Shown here in pieces: positions 33,313 to 46,114 of a DNA stretch of 64,000 nt. The DNA is taken from assembly GCA_963576725.1 (NCBI GenBank), contig OY755242.1, positions 21,201,315 through 21,265,314 of the forward strand, read 5' to 3'. The translations under genes were made by a program, and so were the position numbers. Below the pieces are notes generated by a model. The model saw only the letters and a list, made by a program, of their open reading frames with translations. It ran no database searches and was not told the DNA's origin. The DNA comes from Azorinus chamasolen. Lineage: Eukaryota > Mollusca > Bivalvia > Cardiida > Solecurtidae. Each line of letters starts with the position of its first letter. Positions within the stretch are counted from its first letter, which is position 1.

Positions 33313-33501
33313 CAGTAGAACCTCTCCTAGGCGGCAATCAAAAAGAGGTCTAGTTCAGGGTATGTGAAACAGGTGGTAGCTCAATGCAGGTCACAAGTAA
33401 AGCAGTACTCTCCTATAGGAACGTTCTGTATTACTTTTGACCTGTATTATGCAACTACCTGGACCCCATAAATGAATGGCCGCTTAAGACAGGGTATACT
33501 G
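33313..33501. mobile_element. Pogo-like MITE, 189 bp, TA-flanked
   Basis: TA then CAGTAGAACCTCTCCTAGGC at the left; GCCGCTTAAGACAGGG and TATACTG then TA at the right. Arms ACAGGTGGTAGCTCAATGCA and ATTATGCAACTACCTGG flank CTCTCCTATAGGAACG. It lies on the apparent A-to-B boundary. Confidence 0.75.
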
Positions 33502-33782
33502 TACTGTTTAACTGGCTAGGATAATGTGCCCTTGTCCAACATTTCGCGTTCTGACTCGCAATTGCAGTTTGGTTCCAGAGGAGACACCAAATAATCCGGC
33601 GTTTCATCAGGATCCATTCTGTTTGAAACTCATTCAATACTTTCTAAATTGCACCAGATATAAATTTGAGCATGTTTCATTTAGTCAAAGTTTTGTGATA
33701 AACGTATCATACAGAGTTGGAATTATATACAATAACACTCTCTAAACCGGGCAATCAAGTAAGTATAAATACCGGTGGTGGA

Positions 33783-33890
33783 GCTCCTCAGGATTATTAT
33801 TATTATTAATATTATTATTCCAACACACACATATATATATAGCGTTCTTTTCTCACCGGATATGTACATTCAAAAACGCTTCAAATGAAT
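33783..33890 (-). mobile_element. SINE or LINE 3'-tail fragment (copy B of 325-415)
   Basis: Same tail as at 325-415, with a longer ATTATT microsatellite and an ACACAC/ATATAT run. Confidence 0.5.
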
Positions 33891-34067
33891 GACATCACTA
33901 ACCGGAACAAACCGCATAATTATCTATCCAGTCAATGAAGGATATACACTAGGTATGAAATCATTTGAAAAATCATGGAACCACACGATTGTCTATGCGG
34001 TCAATGAAAGATATCCAGGAGATATACAATAGACATAAAATCACTAACCGGAAGGAACCGCATAAAC

Positions 34068-34262
34068 TGTATTAACAAACTCGATACAGACAAGTTGACA
34101 TGAAAGCCATGCTCATCAATATCATAAATTAAAATACTCTGTATTAACAAACTCGATACAGACAATTTGACATGAAAGCCATGCTCATCAATATCATAAA
34201 TTAAAATACTCTGTATTAACAAACTTGATACAGACAAGTGGACTGAAAGCCCTGTTCATCAA
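34068..34262 (+). repeat. ~73-bp tandem repeat, 3 units
   Basis: Same unit as at 588-735, with one extra copy. Confidence 0.75.
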
Positions 34263-34747
34263 TATCATTAATTAACGGGCTGACTGAAAAGCATTGCATT
34301 TATATGACTATTGGTCGACTGTTAGCTTAATATGTTGACTGAAAGCCATTCCTATCCTGAACTTAATTGCCACTGTACATGACTGTTGGGTCTTTCATCC
34401 TGCATTAAGCAGCCACTGGCTAAAGTATCTAAATTATTATGTACTAGAATTCTGGTGTAGAGGATTTTTACTGTATCATTGTAGAATGTATATCTGAGAA
34501 TACAGTGTTGTATGCCAAATATGTACCCAAGTCTGTTGGTTCTGGGTCATGACTGTGTTACGTACTGACACTGTGCATAGAATGTAACATTCAAGTTGTG
34601 TGTTTTTTTGTGATCAGAGAGCGGTGACATAGTATAATAGAGCATACTATGACATTATTCTTATCTATATATAGGTATAAAATATATTTTATCTTAAATG
34701 TTCTATAGTTATGCATGGAATATACCCTGTTTTGTACATAAATGTAT

Positions 34748-34822
34748 CTATGTGAAGCGCGTTTGAACGCACATATCCTGTGTGAAAAGAGTGCTATATA
34801 AATGTGGTATAATAATAATACG
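34748..34822 (+). mobile_element. SINE or LINE 3'-tail fragment (copy B)
   Basis: Counterpart of 1,208-1,278 with a GTGCTATATAAATGTGG variant. Confidence 0.5.
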
Positions 34823-35761
34823 GTATAGTCCCTGTAAAGGGACAACATGATGAATGTATTTGTATATTAAAACAACAAGTGGTTACTGAATGCGTGAAGA
34901 CAGTGGTGCAGAACATTCAAAGACACCTTTATGGGGAACGCATCAGAGGAGTTTTACTTTATATGTCAAATGACAATGTTAGTAAAATGTTTTGCCTGTC
35001 ACCATATACAGTGTTCAATGTGTGTTGTTGTTGATGGTGTCACTTTACGAACCTGCTACAAATCACGAGGCGAGTGCATTTCTTTCACAGTGTTCACAAT
35101 GTGCATATATCAACCTGTAACATTAATAATAATTATGTTTGATTTAAACAGATCTGAAGACAGTTTTACAAATTATATTTCGGCCTCGTTGAAAAATGCT
35201 GATGCCGAGTATCAAAAAAATTTGATTAGAAGTCGAGCTATTCGATGAGTTCATCTAAAACAAACTGTTTGCAAATATTAGTGAGGCCGCTCTTAGCATA
35301 ATAAGAGGTAATATTGTTTGTGCAATGAGTAAACAAATACCATTGAGGCCACACTTAGAATGATAAGGTGTAATGTGATTTGTGCAATGAGTAAGAAACA
35401 CTTTTCTTAAAACATGTTTAAGACTGTTTAAGCAGAATCTGTCTAAAGCGGCCATCAAACCAAGGTCTAATTATGGATCTGTAAGACAGGTGGTAGCTTA
35501 ATTAAAGAGCTTTCTTCATTAAATTTGCCCTTCATTAAGCAACCATCTGCTTTTAAGACGGCTATGTACAATACATGATTGATCGCTTAAGACGGGTTTT
35601 ACTGTATGTCGTGTACGAAAAATGGTTTGTAAAAAAATGCATATACATGTAGAAAACACTATGATAACGGACTGTTTCTGCACATACATTAAAATAAAAA
35701 ACACATCATTAGTATAACATATTGTCTTTGTTGCAATTCGAGATAGAGTGCAGATAAAATG

Positions 35762-35965
35762 CAGTAAACCCCCGCTAAACCGAATGTTAAATTTAGTATA
35801 ATTATCGGTTTTGGAGATCGGTGGCAGCTTTATGCAGGGTGAAAGTCATGCAGAATGTTCCTCTGGGGACTTTTTGGCATGACTTTTACCCTGCATAAAG
35901 CAGCCACCTGCCAAAGAGTATCTAAATATTTCTCTACTACAATCACGGTTTAGAGGGTTTTACTG
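35762..35965. mobile_element. Palindromic pogo-like MITE (copy B of 2,224-2,426)
   Basis: Same ends. The arm CTGCATAAAGCAGCCACCTG is more complete than in copy A. Confidence 0.65.
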
Positions 35966-36486
35966 CATATGAAGTCATTATTGCGCATTGGAAAATGCAC
36001 AGATCAGTAATTTGCTCCAGTCTCTGGGTACAAAAGTTTTATGACATTGCAAACAGCGTCTCCAATGCTGCGACTGACCTGGTTTGCCCTAATTGACAAT
36101 CAACAGACTATGTAGTAATTCACCATCTATCTTTGCACTTTAGCGTAAAGCTTGGTCAAAATAGACCTGCTTTCTGATCTTGATCATCATTTTTGCAATG
36201 CAATAAGACACGTTTGCCTCAGATAACTATAAGGCTAAGTTTCCTTAATAAAACACAATACGCTGGATAACATTTACTATTTATTACCATACCAACAAAT
36301 GTTTTTGTTTTTAATAATGTATACTTTCTCAGTTTAACAGTATAATCGACCAATTCAAAACTAGAATATTTCTGGATTTTTAAAACAGGTTGTGGGTCAA
36401 TGCAGGGTAAATATTTATGCAGAAAGTTCCTATAAAATGAATGCCATTTCCTAGACTTATGTATAAAACAGCGGCTATTAGAAATA

Positions 36487-36810
36487 CAGTGCTCCCTCCC
36501 TACAACGGCCCCCTCAATAATGATTCCCTCCTTACAACAACGCATGTCACTGTTTCCGAAATAACAAGGTTCCAGACACAACTTTTTATCATCGTATTTT
36601 CTTTATGCCTCAATCAAACCCTAAGTTGTGACCACTCTTTTGAATCGTCACTTTGTGACGATTCTAAAGAGTGGTCACAACATAGGGTTTGATTGAGGCA
36701 TAACGGTTTTATTTCTCGAAATACACCTTAACTGGGGATCCGCAAACAAGCTAATTATGTTTGATTTTCCCTCCCTATAACAACTCCCTCTGAACAACAC
36801 ATACAATATG
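36487..36810. mobile_element. 361-bp MITE family, right-truncated (copy B)
   Basis: Counterpart of 2,933-3,231 that keeps the segment CCTATAACAACTCC lost from copy A. Both lack the same right terminus, so the truncation predates the A/B split. Confidence 0.7.
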
Positions 36811-36853
36811 CATTATTATCTTGCATTATTTCATACGAGTAAGATCCCTTTAA

Positions 36854-37095
36854 CCCTTCTCTTGCTGAATTTTAAAATACAGTTCTCCTTTTTTACCCAT
36901 GCCCTGTTGTATAATGACATATATCTTCACTGTGCACAAGTATATCGCTATGCAATCACTGCTGTGGAGTGCACTGGTTGCACAATCAACTTGTAAATAG
37001 TGCAGACCCTGATGAGACAGCTCCTGCAGGAGCTGTCTCATCTGGGTCTTCACTATTTACAGGTAGGTATATTGACGTGAGTAGCAAGCGAAGGG
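36854..37095. mobile_element. TTAA-flanked MITE inserted only in copy B
   Basis: TTAA at 36,850-36,853 and 37,096-37,099, with ends CCCTTCTCTTGC and GCAAGCGAAGGG. Copy A has a single TTAA at the equivalent site (CCCTTTAAACATACC near 3,281), a clean empty site. Same family as 17,003-17,243, in inverted orientation. Confidence 0.85.
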
Positions 37096-37461
37096 TTAAA
37101 CATACCAGCAAACAGGATAGACCGTTTCAGAGTTTGATCAAATCGTTTGCGAGACCTGTTCAGGCAGATGACCTCTTAATGCTGAGTGAAAGTCGTGAGA
37201 TAAAACTCCCAGAGGAGATTTTACCCTACTTAACCTGCACCAGTCATTATCATTTCCCTAATATAAACACTCTTATCAAACCCAGATTACACGGCTACTG
37301 TAGGAGTTGTCTGATTAGGGTCTGCTCTGTTTTCGCATGACCCTAAAGGTTCGTTTTAGCCAGAAATTCCCTTTTAATTCTTTATCTTATAAAGATTAAC
37401 ATTATTAATTTGTGAAATGATCAATTCATGCATAAATATTTATTTAAAAAGGTGTAAAAAA

Positions 37462-37679
37462 ATCATTCCCTCATATTGACTTTTGACCACTCTGTAAAAG
37501 TCACTTTGTGAAACCATTGTGATAAATAGAACATTTACTCCTATAGGAGCAAATGCTCTATTTATCACAATGGTTTCAAACAACAAAATTCTAAAAGTTT
37601 CCTTTCTTCTAGTTGATGCTCCTTTTCGATAGATTTATTCAAAGAGGTTGGATCCAAAAATAGCCTATGAGGTAATGGG
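37462..37679. mobile_element. TTAA-type palindromic MITE (copy B of 3,517-3,740)
   Basis: The central hairpin GTGATAAATAGAACATT, TACTCCTATAGGAGCAA and its mirror are present; the right end AGGTAATGGG abuts TTAA. Confidence 0.65.
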
Positions 37680-37909
37680 TTAATTAAAGACCGTTAATTA
37701 ATGATACAGTAAAAACGTCAATACTACGAACACCCAAATACGTACCATAATTGATCTTTTACACAGGTGGCAGCCTAATGCAGGATGAAAGTCAAGCAGA
37801 AAGATATTCTAGGAACTTTATGTGTGAATTCCACCCTGCATTAAGCATCCACCTGCCTACAAAAACATAAATTCATTACTAAAATATTGTATCGAGTTTT
37901 TGTTACGGC

Positions 37910-39564
37910 ACTTCATTCACGTGCGCTGAGTATTGAGCATTTACAGTCAAACTGGGCTTAAGCCATCAACACAGAAACTGACAATGCAGATTACTGCTCA
38001 GTGCAAGACCATATAACAATTGCAGTTTAGTGCTTGCTTAACCCGTAACTTCATATCGCGTGCTTAACGCAAAATTAGCTTATTAATAACTACATTCTTT
38101 AACATCTACAACAATTTGTTAAAATGTTCTTCTTTTGTTCTGAATGCAATGGTTTCTTCATTTTAAAGTGTCAAGCATTTTGGATCCTGATGAGAAGCCG
38201 AATTTCCCGGGGTCTCACTTAGATCATCATTGCTTCATCCTACAAATTATAGTGTGATATGATAATAGTTGTGTACAAAGTCATCCATATATACTGATAG
38301 AGCAGATTCAGACTAGATATCTCTGTCTGATTATGGTCTACTCTATTTGCTTTGATAGCATTATAAATATATTTCTACACTATCTTATGGCGGAACTCGT
38401 GTTTCATGTGTTATGATAATCATTTTATTAATAATCATCATGTCATAATTCTTAAATATTAATGAAAATATACACATGAAGCAGATTTTACTTGATCGAT
38501 TGACTGGTTTGGGTGCTGTGATACGCTGGCACTTAATGGTTAATACATACTGCCAACAAACCATGAGAGAATGATTGCGATGATGACTTTGGCTAATCAG
38601 AAGTGCTACAACGTATACAAATGTATACATGCGTCATTCTGTTTAGAATTTGTTAGAACTAATACCCATGATGTCTATAGTTCTTGCATGAATATTCCTT
38701 GAGTAAAGTGTTAATCATTTAGACGAATCAAAATGTACATATAATTAACAATAACTATTGTAACATATCAGGCATATCACATTTTCGGTATGGTAGGGTG
38801 ACAACCGTGATAGAGTAGAAAATTAAACAACCGTGACAGAGTAGAAAAGAATATGATGAACAAACCGAACGAAGTATTCAACTAAAACACGTAAACGCTT
38901 CGCCCATTAAGTTACAAGTAGACAGGAAAGCAATATTTGCCGCTTTATTCGTTTTTGTATTCTTTGAGAAACAATAGAATACAAAGGTGACGTTCCACAG
39001 CCTAACCCACGGTACCCTCGCCGGTCTGACAAAATAGTGCAAATTACTGACCTGCATTCGATGGATACAAAGGGTGTTTAATAACATGGCATCCGGAACC
39101 AATCATGGTATACTATATCTGACATGAAAATGCTTCGTAACATAAACTTGCAAAAATTAACAAAACCGACAAACTATAGAAATGTGTAAGAAGGGCACAC
39201 GGATATACAAATATCAGTCACATGAAGAAATCACGTGATCATAACATGAATGAAAATGCTCAATGAATAAAGAAGCGCGAGTCGGATGACCTTATGCAAG
39301 CGATTAGGTAATCGCGCCCATAACTGCGAATGGCCAGTGTGATAATAAGCGTAGTGGGAAACGGCTGAAGTGTCAGCTGTATCAGTGTTAATGTCTTTCC
39401 TTACATATACGCAATTTAATGCCAAAACGAGCTTATTCGATATATGATTGATACCATGCAAAGGATACTCCAGGGTCTGCAACGCTTTGATTGGAAATGT
39501 TTTCAAGAGTGGAAAATCTGGATGAATCGCAGATGACTGTATAGAGGCAACGTTAAGTTGGCTG
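37910..39564. other. Non-coding (copy B of 3,967-5,600)
   Basis: Collinear with copy A apart from short indels. No gene recognised. Confidence 0.5.
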
Positions 39565-39656
39565 CAAGTTCGCAGTTCGTTATGCGAATAACGAACTGCA
39601 AAATATTTCGCAGTTCGTTATTCGAATAACGAACAACGGAATAGTTCACAGTTCGA

Positions 39657-40324
39657 TTATCCATAATCGGCCCACGATCTTTTTCACGTGCAATGCGTTG
39701 ACGTTAGCAACATAGCTCTAGATCTAGATCTATTCAAACATGGCCGGAGAAAGGGGTTTGACGTCGTTGTCAAATCGTATTCTAGATCTGGAAATCTGTA
39801 AAGTTTATACAATCGTATAATTCTATTAAAAATCATTTTCTTTATTTGTATCGATCGGTACTACCTAACTTTGTTTATGTTATTCAAAAATGACAGTTAT
39901 GACGTCATAATTTCACGTCATCCATCGGAAGTTCTCAAACAAACTTATAAGTTAATACAGTGTAGTCAAAAGTAAAGTCATCGTTAGTGTTAGTGGTTAT
40001 TACGTCGGACTACATATTTTTCGACGGGGATTCGAATCCCCTTGAACGTATGACTATTCCTTCCTTATTTTTGCAAAATTATAGATCTCTAGATCTATGT
40101 CTGTGGTTTGTTGGGATGTTACATCTACTGTAGATTGTGTTGAAATGAATAGGTGGCATATAGATCTATCTAGTAAAATGTTTAAGGTATTCAATAAAAA
40201 GGTCAAAATATGGCCTGTGTGTACTTTCTGGCCATAATGGCACACCTGGTGTCACAATATTATGGCACCAGGTGTGCCATTATGGCCAGAAGGCACACCT
40301 ATTATTAGGCCATATTTTAACCTC
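39657..40324. other. Copy-B-specific block with large hairpin and B-box-like motif
   Basis: Replaces about 70 bp of copy A. At 40,196-40,320 a long inverted repeat (AAAATATGGCC, GGCCATAATGGCACACCTGG and mirrors) forms a hairpin. GGGGATTCGAATCCCC near 40,026 resembles a pol III B box and could mark a tRNA-derived SINE. Not further identified. Confidence 0.5.
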
Positions 40325-40486
40325 TTAGTAATTATATGTGCATTGTAGACATTGTGGAACCGATTCATCGTGGATGGTCGGACCATTTTGCGGTTTTTCA
40401 TTCGAATAAAGAAAGTTTTCGCACTTCAATACCACACTATATTTAAGACACTGTAGACCCAAATCATAGCTTGGTAAAATCTTATA

Positions 40487-40842
40487 CAGTAGAACCCCTC
40501 TAATTCGACCACTTAATGAATACACATGGGTGTCTTTGTAACCCAGGTTTAAATCCCCTGTACCATTGCCAGCGCTTTATCTTGAAACAGACTATAGCAT
40601 TGTTGAATTCCGCTTGCTATAGCCCGTTTCATTACTTATACTTATTTACCTTTATATGTCCATGGTTTACAACCCTGGTTACATATTTATACGCAGGTGG
40701 TTGCTTAATGCAGGACGAAAGTAATGCAGAAAGTTCCTTTAGAAGTTTTCTGCATTTTATGTGTCCTGCATTAAGCTATCTACTGCATCTACCATCCATA
40801 ATTATACCTCTTTTAGGTGGTCGCATTAGAGTAGTTTCACTG
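40487..40842. mobile_element. TA-flanked MITE, short form
   Basis: Counterpart of 5,943-6,596 without the 295-bp internal block. Confidence 0.6.
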
Positions 40843-41955
40843 TTTAACCTTCCAATAACGAAACTGTCAAAATAAGTTATAAACGCGCAGTGATGATGAT
40901 AATCTAGACACTGTATACCCTACTCAGTGTGGATTCAAAGCTTCAACATAAAAACATGGGTCATTTCGCAGGTCGACGATCGAATAACGAAATATTTCGC
41001 AGTTCGACATTTGAATAAAACTATTTCACAGTTCAACGAATAATGAAATAGCCAGAACAAGTTAAAAGTACGTAATGTTGATATTCTCCAAGCTGTAGAC
41101 CCAAACCAATGTTGAGTCAAAAGTTGTACATAAAATAGGTTGCCATTTCTCAGTTCCACATTCGATAACGAAATAGTTCGCAGTTCAATCTCTGAATAAC
41201 GAAATGGTCAAAGTAATTTATCAATATTCAATGATATTTTATGCCCTGTAGACCCCTGTCATAGTGAATTCAAAAATTTATATATTAGTTCCAGAGCCAT
41301 TTTGCAGTTCGTTATTCGAATAACGAAATATTTCGCAGTTCGTTATTCGAATAACGAAATTATCAAAATAAGTTTAAAAAATAGAGCAAAGATAATATTT
41401 TAGACACTGTAGACAGCAGTCATAGTGAACTCAATTATTTATATATCAAATCTGGAGCCATTTCGCAGTTCGTTATTCGAATAACGAAATATTCAGCAGT
41501 TCAACCTCCGAATAACGAAATGGCCACATTTAGTTATAAATGCGCAATGATGACATTTGTGACAAACTAGAACACAGTCATAGAGTAATCAATGTTATAT
41601 ATAAAATCCGGAGCAATTTTGCAGTTCGTTATTCGAATAACGAAATATATCGCAGTTCAACCTGCGAATAACGAAATGACCAAATTAAGTTATAAAGACA
41701 CAGTGATGTTATTTTAGACACACTAGACCTCAGTCATGGTGGAATCAATGAGTTATGTATATAATCCGGGGCCATTTCGCATTTCGTTATTCGAATAACG
41801 AACTACGAAATGGCGCCTTTGAAATCACTATGACTGGGGTGTAGTGTATCTTAAATATTATCATTGCGCATTTACAGCTGATTTTGGCCATTTTGTTATT
41901 CAGAGGTTGAACTGCGAAATATTTCGTTATTCGAATAACGAACTGCGAAATGGTC

Positions 41956-43338
41956 CCGGATTTACTTCGTACGCCAGAAATTATCGCAAGTTCCATAATA
42001 TGACGGTCGCAACTACACGTTGCGCAAAGTGTTTGACACACCAATTAACTAGTTCTCTTACAATGGTCCAAACTGTTTGAAACAATAATCATGGATGTAG
42101 AAACAGAGAGGAAGTTTGTCAAAGCAAGTTACAAGTTGAAGAAAACGACACTATTTGTAAACGTTAATATAAGGCAGAAACGTCATCATTTTCCGTATGA
42201 ATAATTATACAAGACGTACTGATATAATAATATTAATTAGATGATTTTTTAAAATGGCATATGATTTAGGTCTATGTTATTCCATAAGCAAACAGACCAG
42301 ACCCTGGTCAGGCCTTCTGGGTCCATGCTTATAAAACTTTTAGTTGAGTCTGAGTTCGTTCTCAAGTTTTAGATTGGTCAGATTTGAGCCTTTGGTTCAA
42401 ATCTGACCAATCAAAAGCTTGAGAACTCAAATCTGACCAATCAAAAGCTTGAGACCCAGATCTGGGCCTACTGCCTTTGCAATAGCGTGAAAGGTTGGTT
42501 GTATAAGGAAAAGGGTTGATTAGACAATCGGAAAATATCAGAAACTATATATTATGTGTCTTTAAAGGTACATCTAATATATACTAAGAGTTGCAAGTAA
42601 CCTGGCCGAAGACTGATTTTAAAGGATAATTATTTTGATTCATCTGTATTGTTAAAGTATAAATACGCTGTCAGAGTAGATCGTGGCATGGCAGTTAGGC
42701 GTTGATGTGTAATAAGGTACAACACAACGTCCGACGTCCATAAACATTTCGATTATACATAACACATTGGTACCATGAGACAAATATGTGATCATGTGGA
42801 ATAACTCATCAGTTTTCTTCAGCAGTATTCCTCAATGCGCCGATGTTTATATACAAATAACATTAATCAACAGTGTGAAGCTATGAGCTGGTGTTGTCTT
42901 CATTAACCAACTTCCTTGATGCATATACTATTTGTTGAACCGGGTGTGCAGCAAACATATATTAAGCTGTTTGAATAAAAGTGTATATATGTAAATATGT
43001 GTTTATTTGATACAAGAATAAATAGTATTAAAATTTAGAAAATTAAACAGCTTTTGTAATATTAAATATTAATATATACATTTGTATTGATAAGCTTTAA
43101 CATGTATAAATAAATAAATAAAAGAGGTTTGGTAAAGCAATGTCTAAATACACTGAAAAACATTAGAGCTGTGCAAAGACTAGGGTCCTACAAAGAAAGT
43201 AAATTACCCCCTTTAAGTGCCTACAATTGACAAAACGTCAGTAGTTGATTCGGTGATGTAAATAAAGAGGTCATTATACATTGTTCAGTCCCGTACTGAA
43301 ATCTATTGAACTCGTACACAGACATGAAAAGCTAAATA
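41956..43338. other. Non-coding; includes palindrome 42,320-42,460
   Basis: Counterpart of about 7,710-8,734 up to 42,975. From 42,976 the sequence (ATAAAAGTGTATATATG...) is AT-rich and absent from copy A, where the LINE sits. No gene. Confidence 0.5.
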
Positions 43339-43542
43339 CAGTAAAACCTCTCTATAACGGCCACTAAATTTCATCAAGTATTTTGTGTTAAAGGCAGGTG
43401 GTTCCATAAAGCAAGGTGAACGTAAAACAGAATGCTCCTATAGGAGCGTTCTGTTTTACTTTCACCTTGCTTTAAGCAGCCACCTGCCCTATATACCAGC
43501 TAATTAACTCAAATAAGTGGTCGTTATAGAGAGGTTTTACTG
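43339..43542. mobile_element. Pogo-like MITE, 204 bp, TA-flanked
   Basis: Ends CAGTAAAACCTCTCTATAAC and GTCGTTATAGAGAGGTTTTA, then CTG and TA. The centre is GAATGCTCCTATAGGAGCGTTC. Its right part is re-duplicated at 45,358-45,500. Confidence 0.8.
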
Positions 43543-43734
43543 TAGAAAGAAGCGGAGAAGAGTACAATATAGCTTTTCACGGATGTGTACGAGTCCAGAA
43601 TATAAACCTCATGGTAGTAAGCGCATATTTTTACAGTAAGACCTCTTAAAAATGACCACCAAAAGAGGTCTTAATTATTTGTCGTAACATTGTCCTGAAT
43701 CTTTATTGGCACCGAATAGCTAAGCTTTAAAGAG

Positions 43735-44220
43735 ATTACGACGCTGTTGTTGGTGGTAGTGTTACGATGCTGCTGCTGCTGGTGTTACGATGCTGTTAGT
43801 GGTGTTGTTGTTACGATAATGTTGGTGGTGCTGTTGTTACGATGTTGTTAGTCGTGCTGTTGTTACGATTCTGTTGGTGGTGGTGTTGTTACGATGCTGT
43901 TAGTGGTGTTGTTGTTACGGTGATGCTAGTAGTGGTGTGGTTACGATGTTGCTGGGTTTGTTGTTGTTACGACGTTGTTGTTGTTGTTGGTGGTGGTGGT
44001 GTTACAATGTTGTTATTGATGATGGTGTTACGATGTTGTTGGTGGTGGTGGTGTTACGATGTTGTTGGTGGTGGTGTGGCTGTTGTTTGAGGTTACGACG
44101 CTATTGGTGATAGTGTCGTTACGATGTTGTTGGTAGTGATGTGGTTGTTGGTTGAGGTTACGATGGTGTTGGTGGTGCTGGTGTTACGATGCTGTTGGTG
44201 ATGGTGTTGCTGTTGTTTGT
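43735..44220 (+). repeat. GTTACGATG/TTGTTGGTGGTG minisatellite (copy B)
   Basis: A longer form of the array at 9,960-10,250. It includes about 190 bp on its left side that the LINE replaced in copy A. Confidence 0.8.
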
Positions 44221-45357
44221 TTGATTTTTAAAACTAAATGAAAATAAGGTTGGCAACAAGTTAAGCGACCACCAAGAAGAGGTTATACATTTGGGTGTTA
44301 ATGGTAGGTGGTAGCTTATTGCATGGCAGTTATGCAACAAACTCCATTCCGTTCGTCCTGCAACCATCTGCTTCTATCTCTTTACTCCATAAATATGTCT
44401 CTCTACACCTGTACAAACAGTGTAGACCCAGCTCCTATAGGATATGAGTGATTACAACCATTTATTCTATGAACATTCATGTAAGAAATTATGACATGAA
44501 TATCAAATTTAATTATTGCCTTAATGACATATAAAAACAGGTCACCGTGGCTTGAACAGAAATAAATCGTGCGATTAGATCTATATTATACCATGAACAA
44601 ACAGCTGATCCTAATCAGACGGCTCCAATAGCAGCCGTCTTATCTTGGTCTACTCTATTTTGCAAAGGCATAGAAAGGCGTATAGCGGAATAAGCCGAGA
44701 AACATTACAAGGGAGACTACTGCAATTTTTTTCCAATAGAGTCTTGGCTCTCTTACCTGTCTTTGTGAATAAGGCATGATGACACAAAAAATATTACTTA
44801 GTTAGATATGAATGCAGGAAAATTTGGACATGACAGAACTGTATAATCTGATCTCTATTATTCGTATTCTATAAGGAAAGAGAGCAGACGCTGATACATG
44901 TAAGACTGTCCTACAGGGAGCCGTCTGATTTGGATGTACTCTGTTTGCAACGGCGTGAAAAATACATGTATATGTGTATATGAAGGAATCATTTAAATAT
45001 CTAAAACAATTCATTGGTAATTGTAATTGGTTTCAGAACTGTTTTACTGAAATACAATATTCATTTGTAATCAATTCTAATTTCACTTGACTCATATGTA
45101 CAGAGAAACTCAAATGCCATTAATTGTTTACGGTGCATGATAATTGCAACCGTTTTTGTTTTTGTCATTTGCACATTTGTCACTCGTCATCTCACCAGGA
45201 ATAAAACTGTTTGACATCCAAGCAATATTTATTTTCACAAAGGCTCGAAGGCTTGAGCGAACTGGATGAGCGTTGTAACATTTGATAAAGCTTAACCCTG
45301 CGCATGTGCAACCATAGTAGACCGAGATCAGATCACTCCAGTAGGAGCCTTCAGATG
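44221..45357. other. Non-coding (copy B of 10,251-11,470)
   Basis: Collinear with copy A, with hairpin MITE remnants at about 44,600-44,660 and 44,890-44,950. Homology to copy A ends at CAGATGA (45,357). Confidence 0.5.
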
Positions 45358-46113
45358 ATTCCATAAAGCAAGGTGAACGTAAAACAGAACGCTCCTATAG
45401 GAGCGTTCTGTTTTACTTTCACCTTGCTTTAAGCAGCCACCTGCCCTATATACCAGCTAATTAACTCAAATAAGTGGTCGTTATAGAGAGGTTTTACTGT
45501 AGAAAGAAGCGGAGAAGAGTACAATATAGCTTTTCACGGATGTGTACGAGTCCAGAATATTAACCTCATGGTAGTAAGCGCATATTTTTACAGTAAGACC
45601 TCTTAAAAATGACCACTAAAAGAGGTCTTAATTATTTGTCGTAACATTGTCCTGAATCTTTATTGGCACCGAAGAGCTAAGCTGTGATTTAAAGAGATTA
45701 CGACGCTGTTGTTGGTGGTGGCGTTACGATGCTGTTGCTGCTGGTGTTACGATGCTGTTAGTGGTGTTGTTGTTACGATAATGTTGGTGGTGCTGTTGTT
45801 ACGATGTTGATAGGTCGGTGTTGTTGTTACGATTCTGTTGGTGGTGGTGTTGTTACGATGCTATTAGTGGTGTTGTTGTTACGGTGATGCTGGTAGTGGT
45901 GTGGTTACGATGTTGCTGGGTTTGTTGTTGTTACGATGTTGTTGTTGTTGGTGGTGTTACAATGTTGTTATTGGTGGTGGTGTTACGATGTTGTTGTTGG
46001 TGGTGGTGTTAAGATGCTGTTGGTGGTGGTGTGGCTGTTGTTTGAGGTTACGACGCTATTGGTGACAGTGTCGTTACGATGTTGTTGGTGGTGATGTGGT
46101 TGTTGGTTGAGGT
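45358..46113 (+). repeat. Direct duplicate of 43,404-44,154
   Basis: Starts TTCCATAAAGCAAGGTGAAC, as at 43,404, and follows it through the MITE right half and the GTT-rich minisatellite to GGTTGTTGGTTGAGGTT. It then jumps into the epimerase sequence at 46,114. The duplicated segment is specific to copy B. Confidence 0.85.
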
Positions 46114-46114
46114 T

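Larger units (their letters stand above)
39565..41955. repeat. Foldback-type palindrome array (copy B)
   Basis: Counterpart of 5,600-7,710. More units here keep the perfect TTCGTTATTCGAATAACGAA palindrome than in copy A. It is interrupted at 39,657-40,324 by a block that has no match in copy A and carries a nested MITE at 40,487-40,842. Confidence 0.75.
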
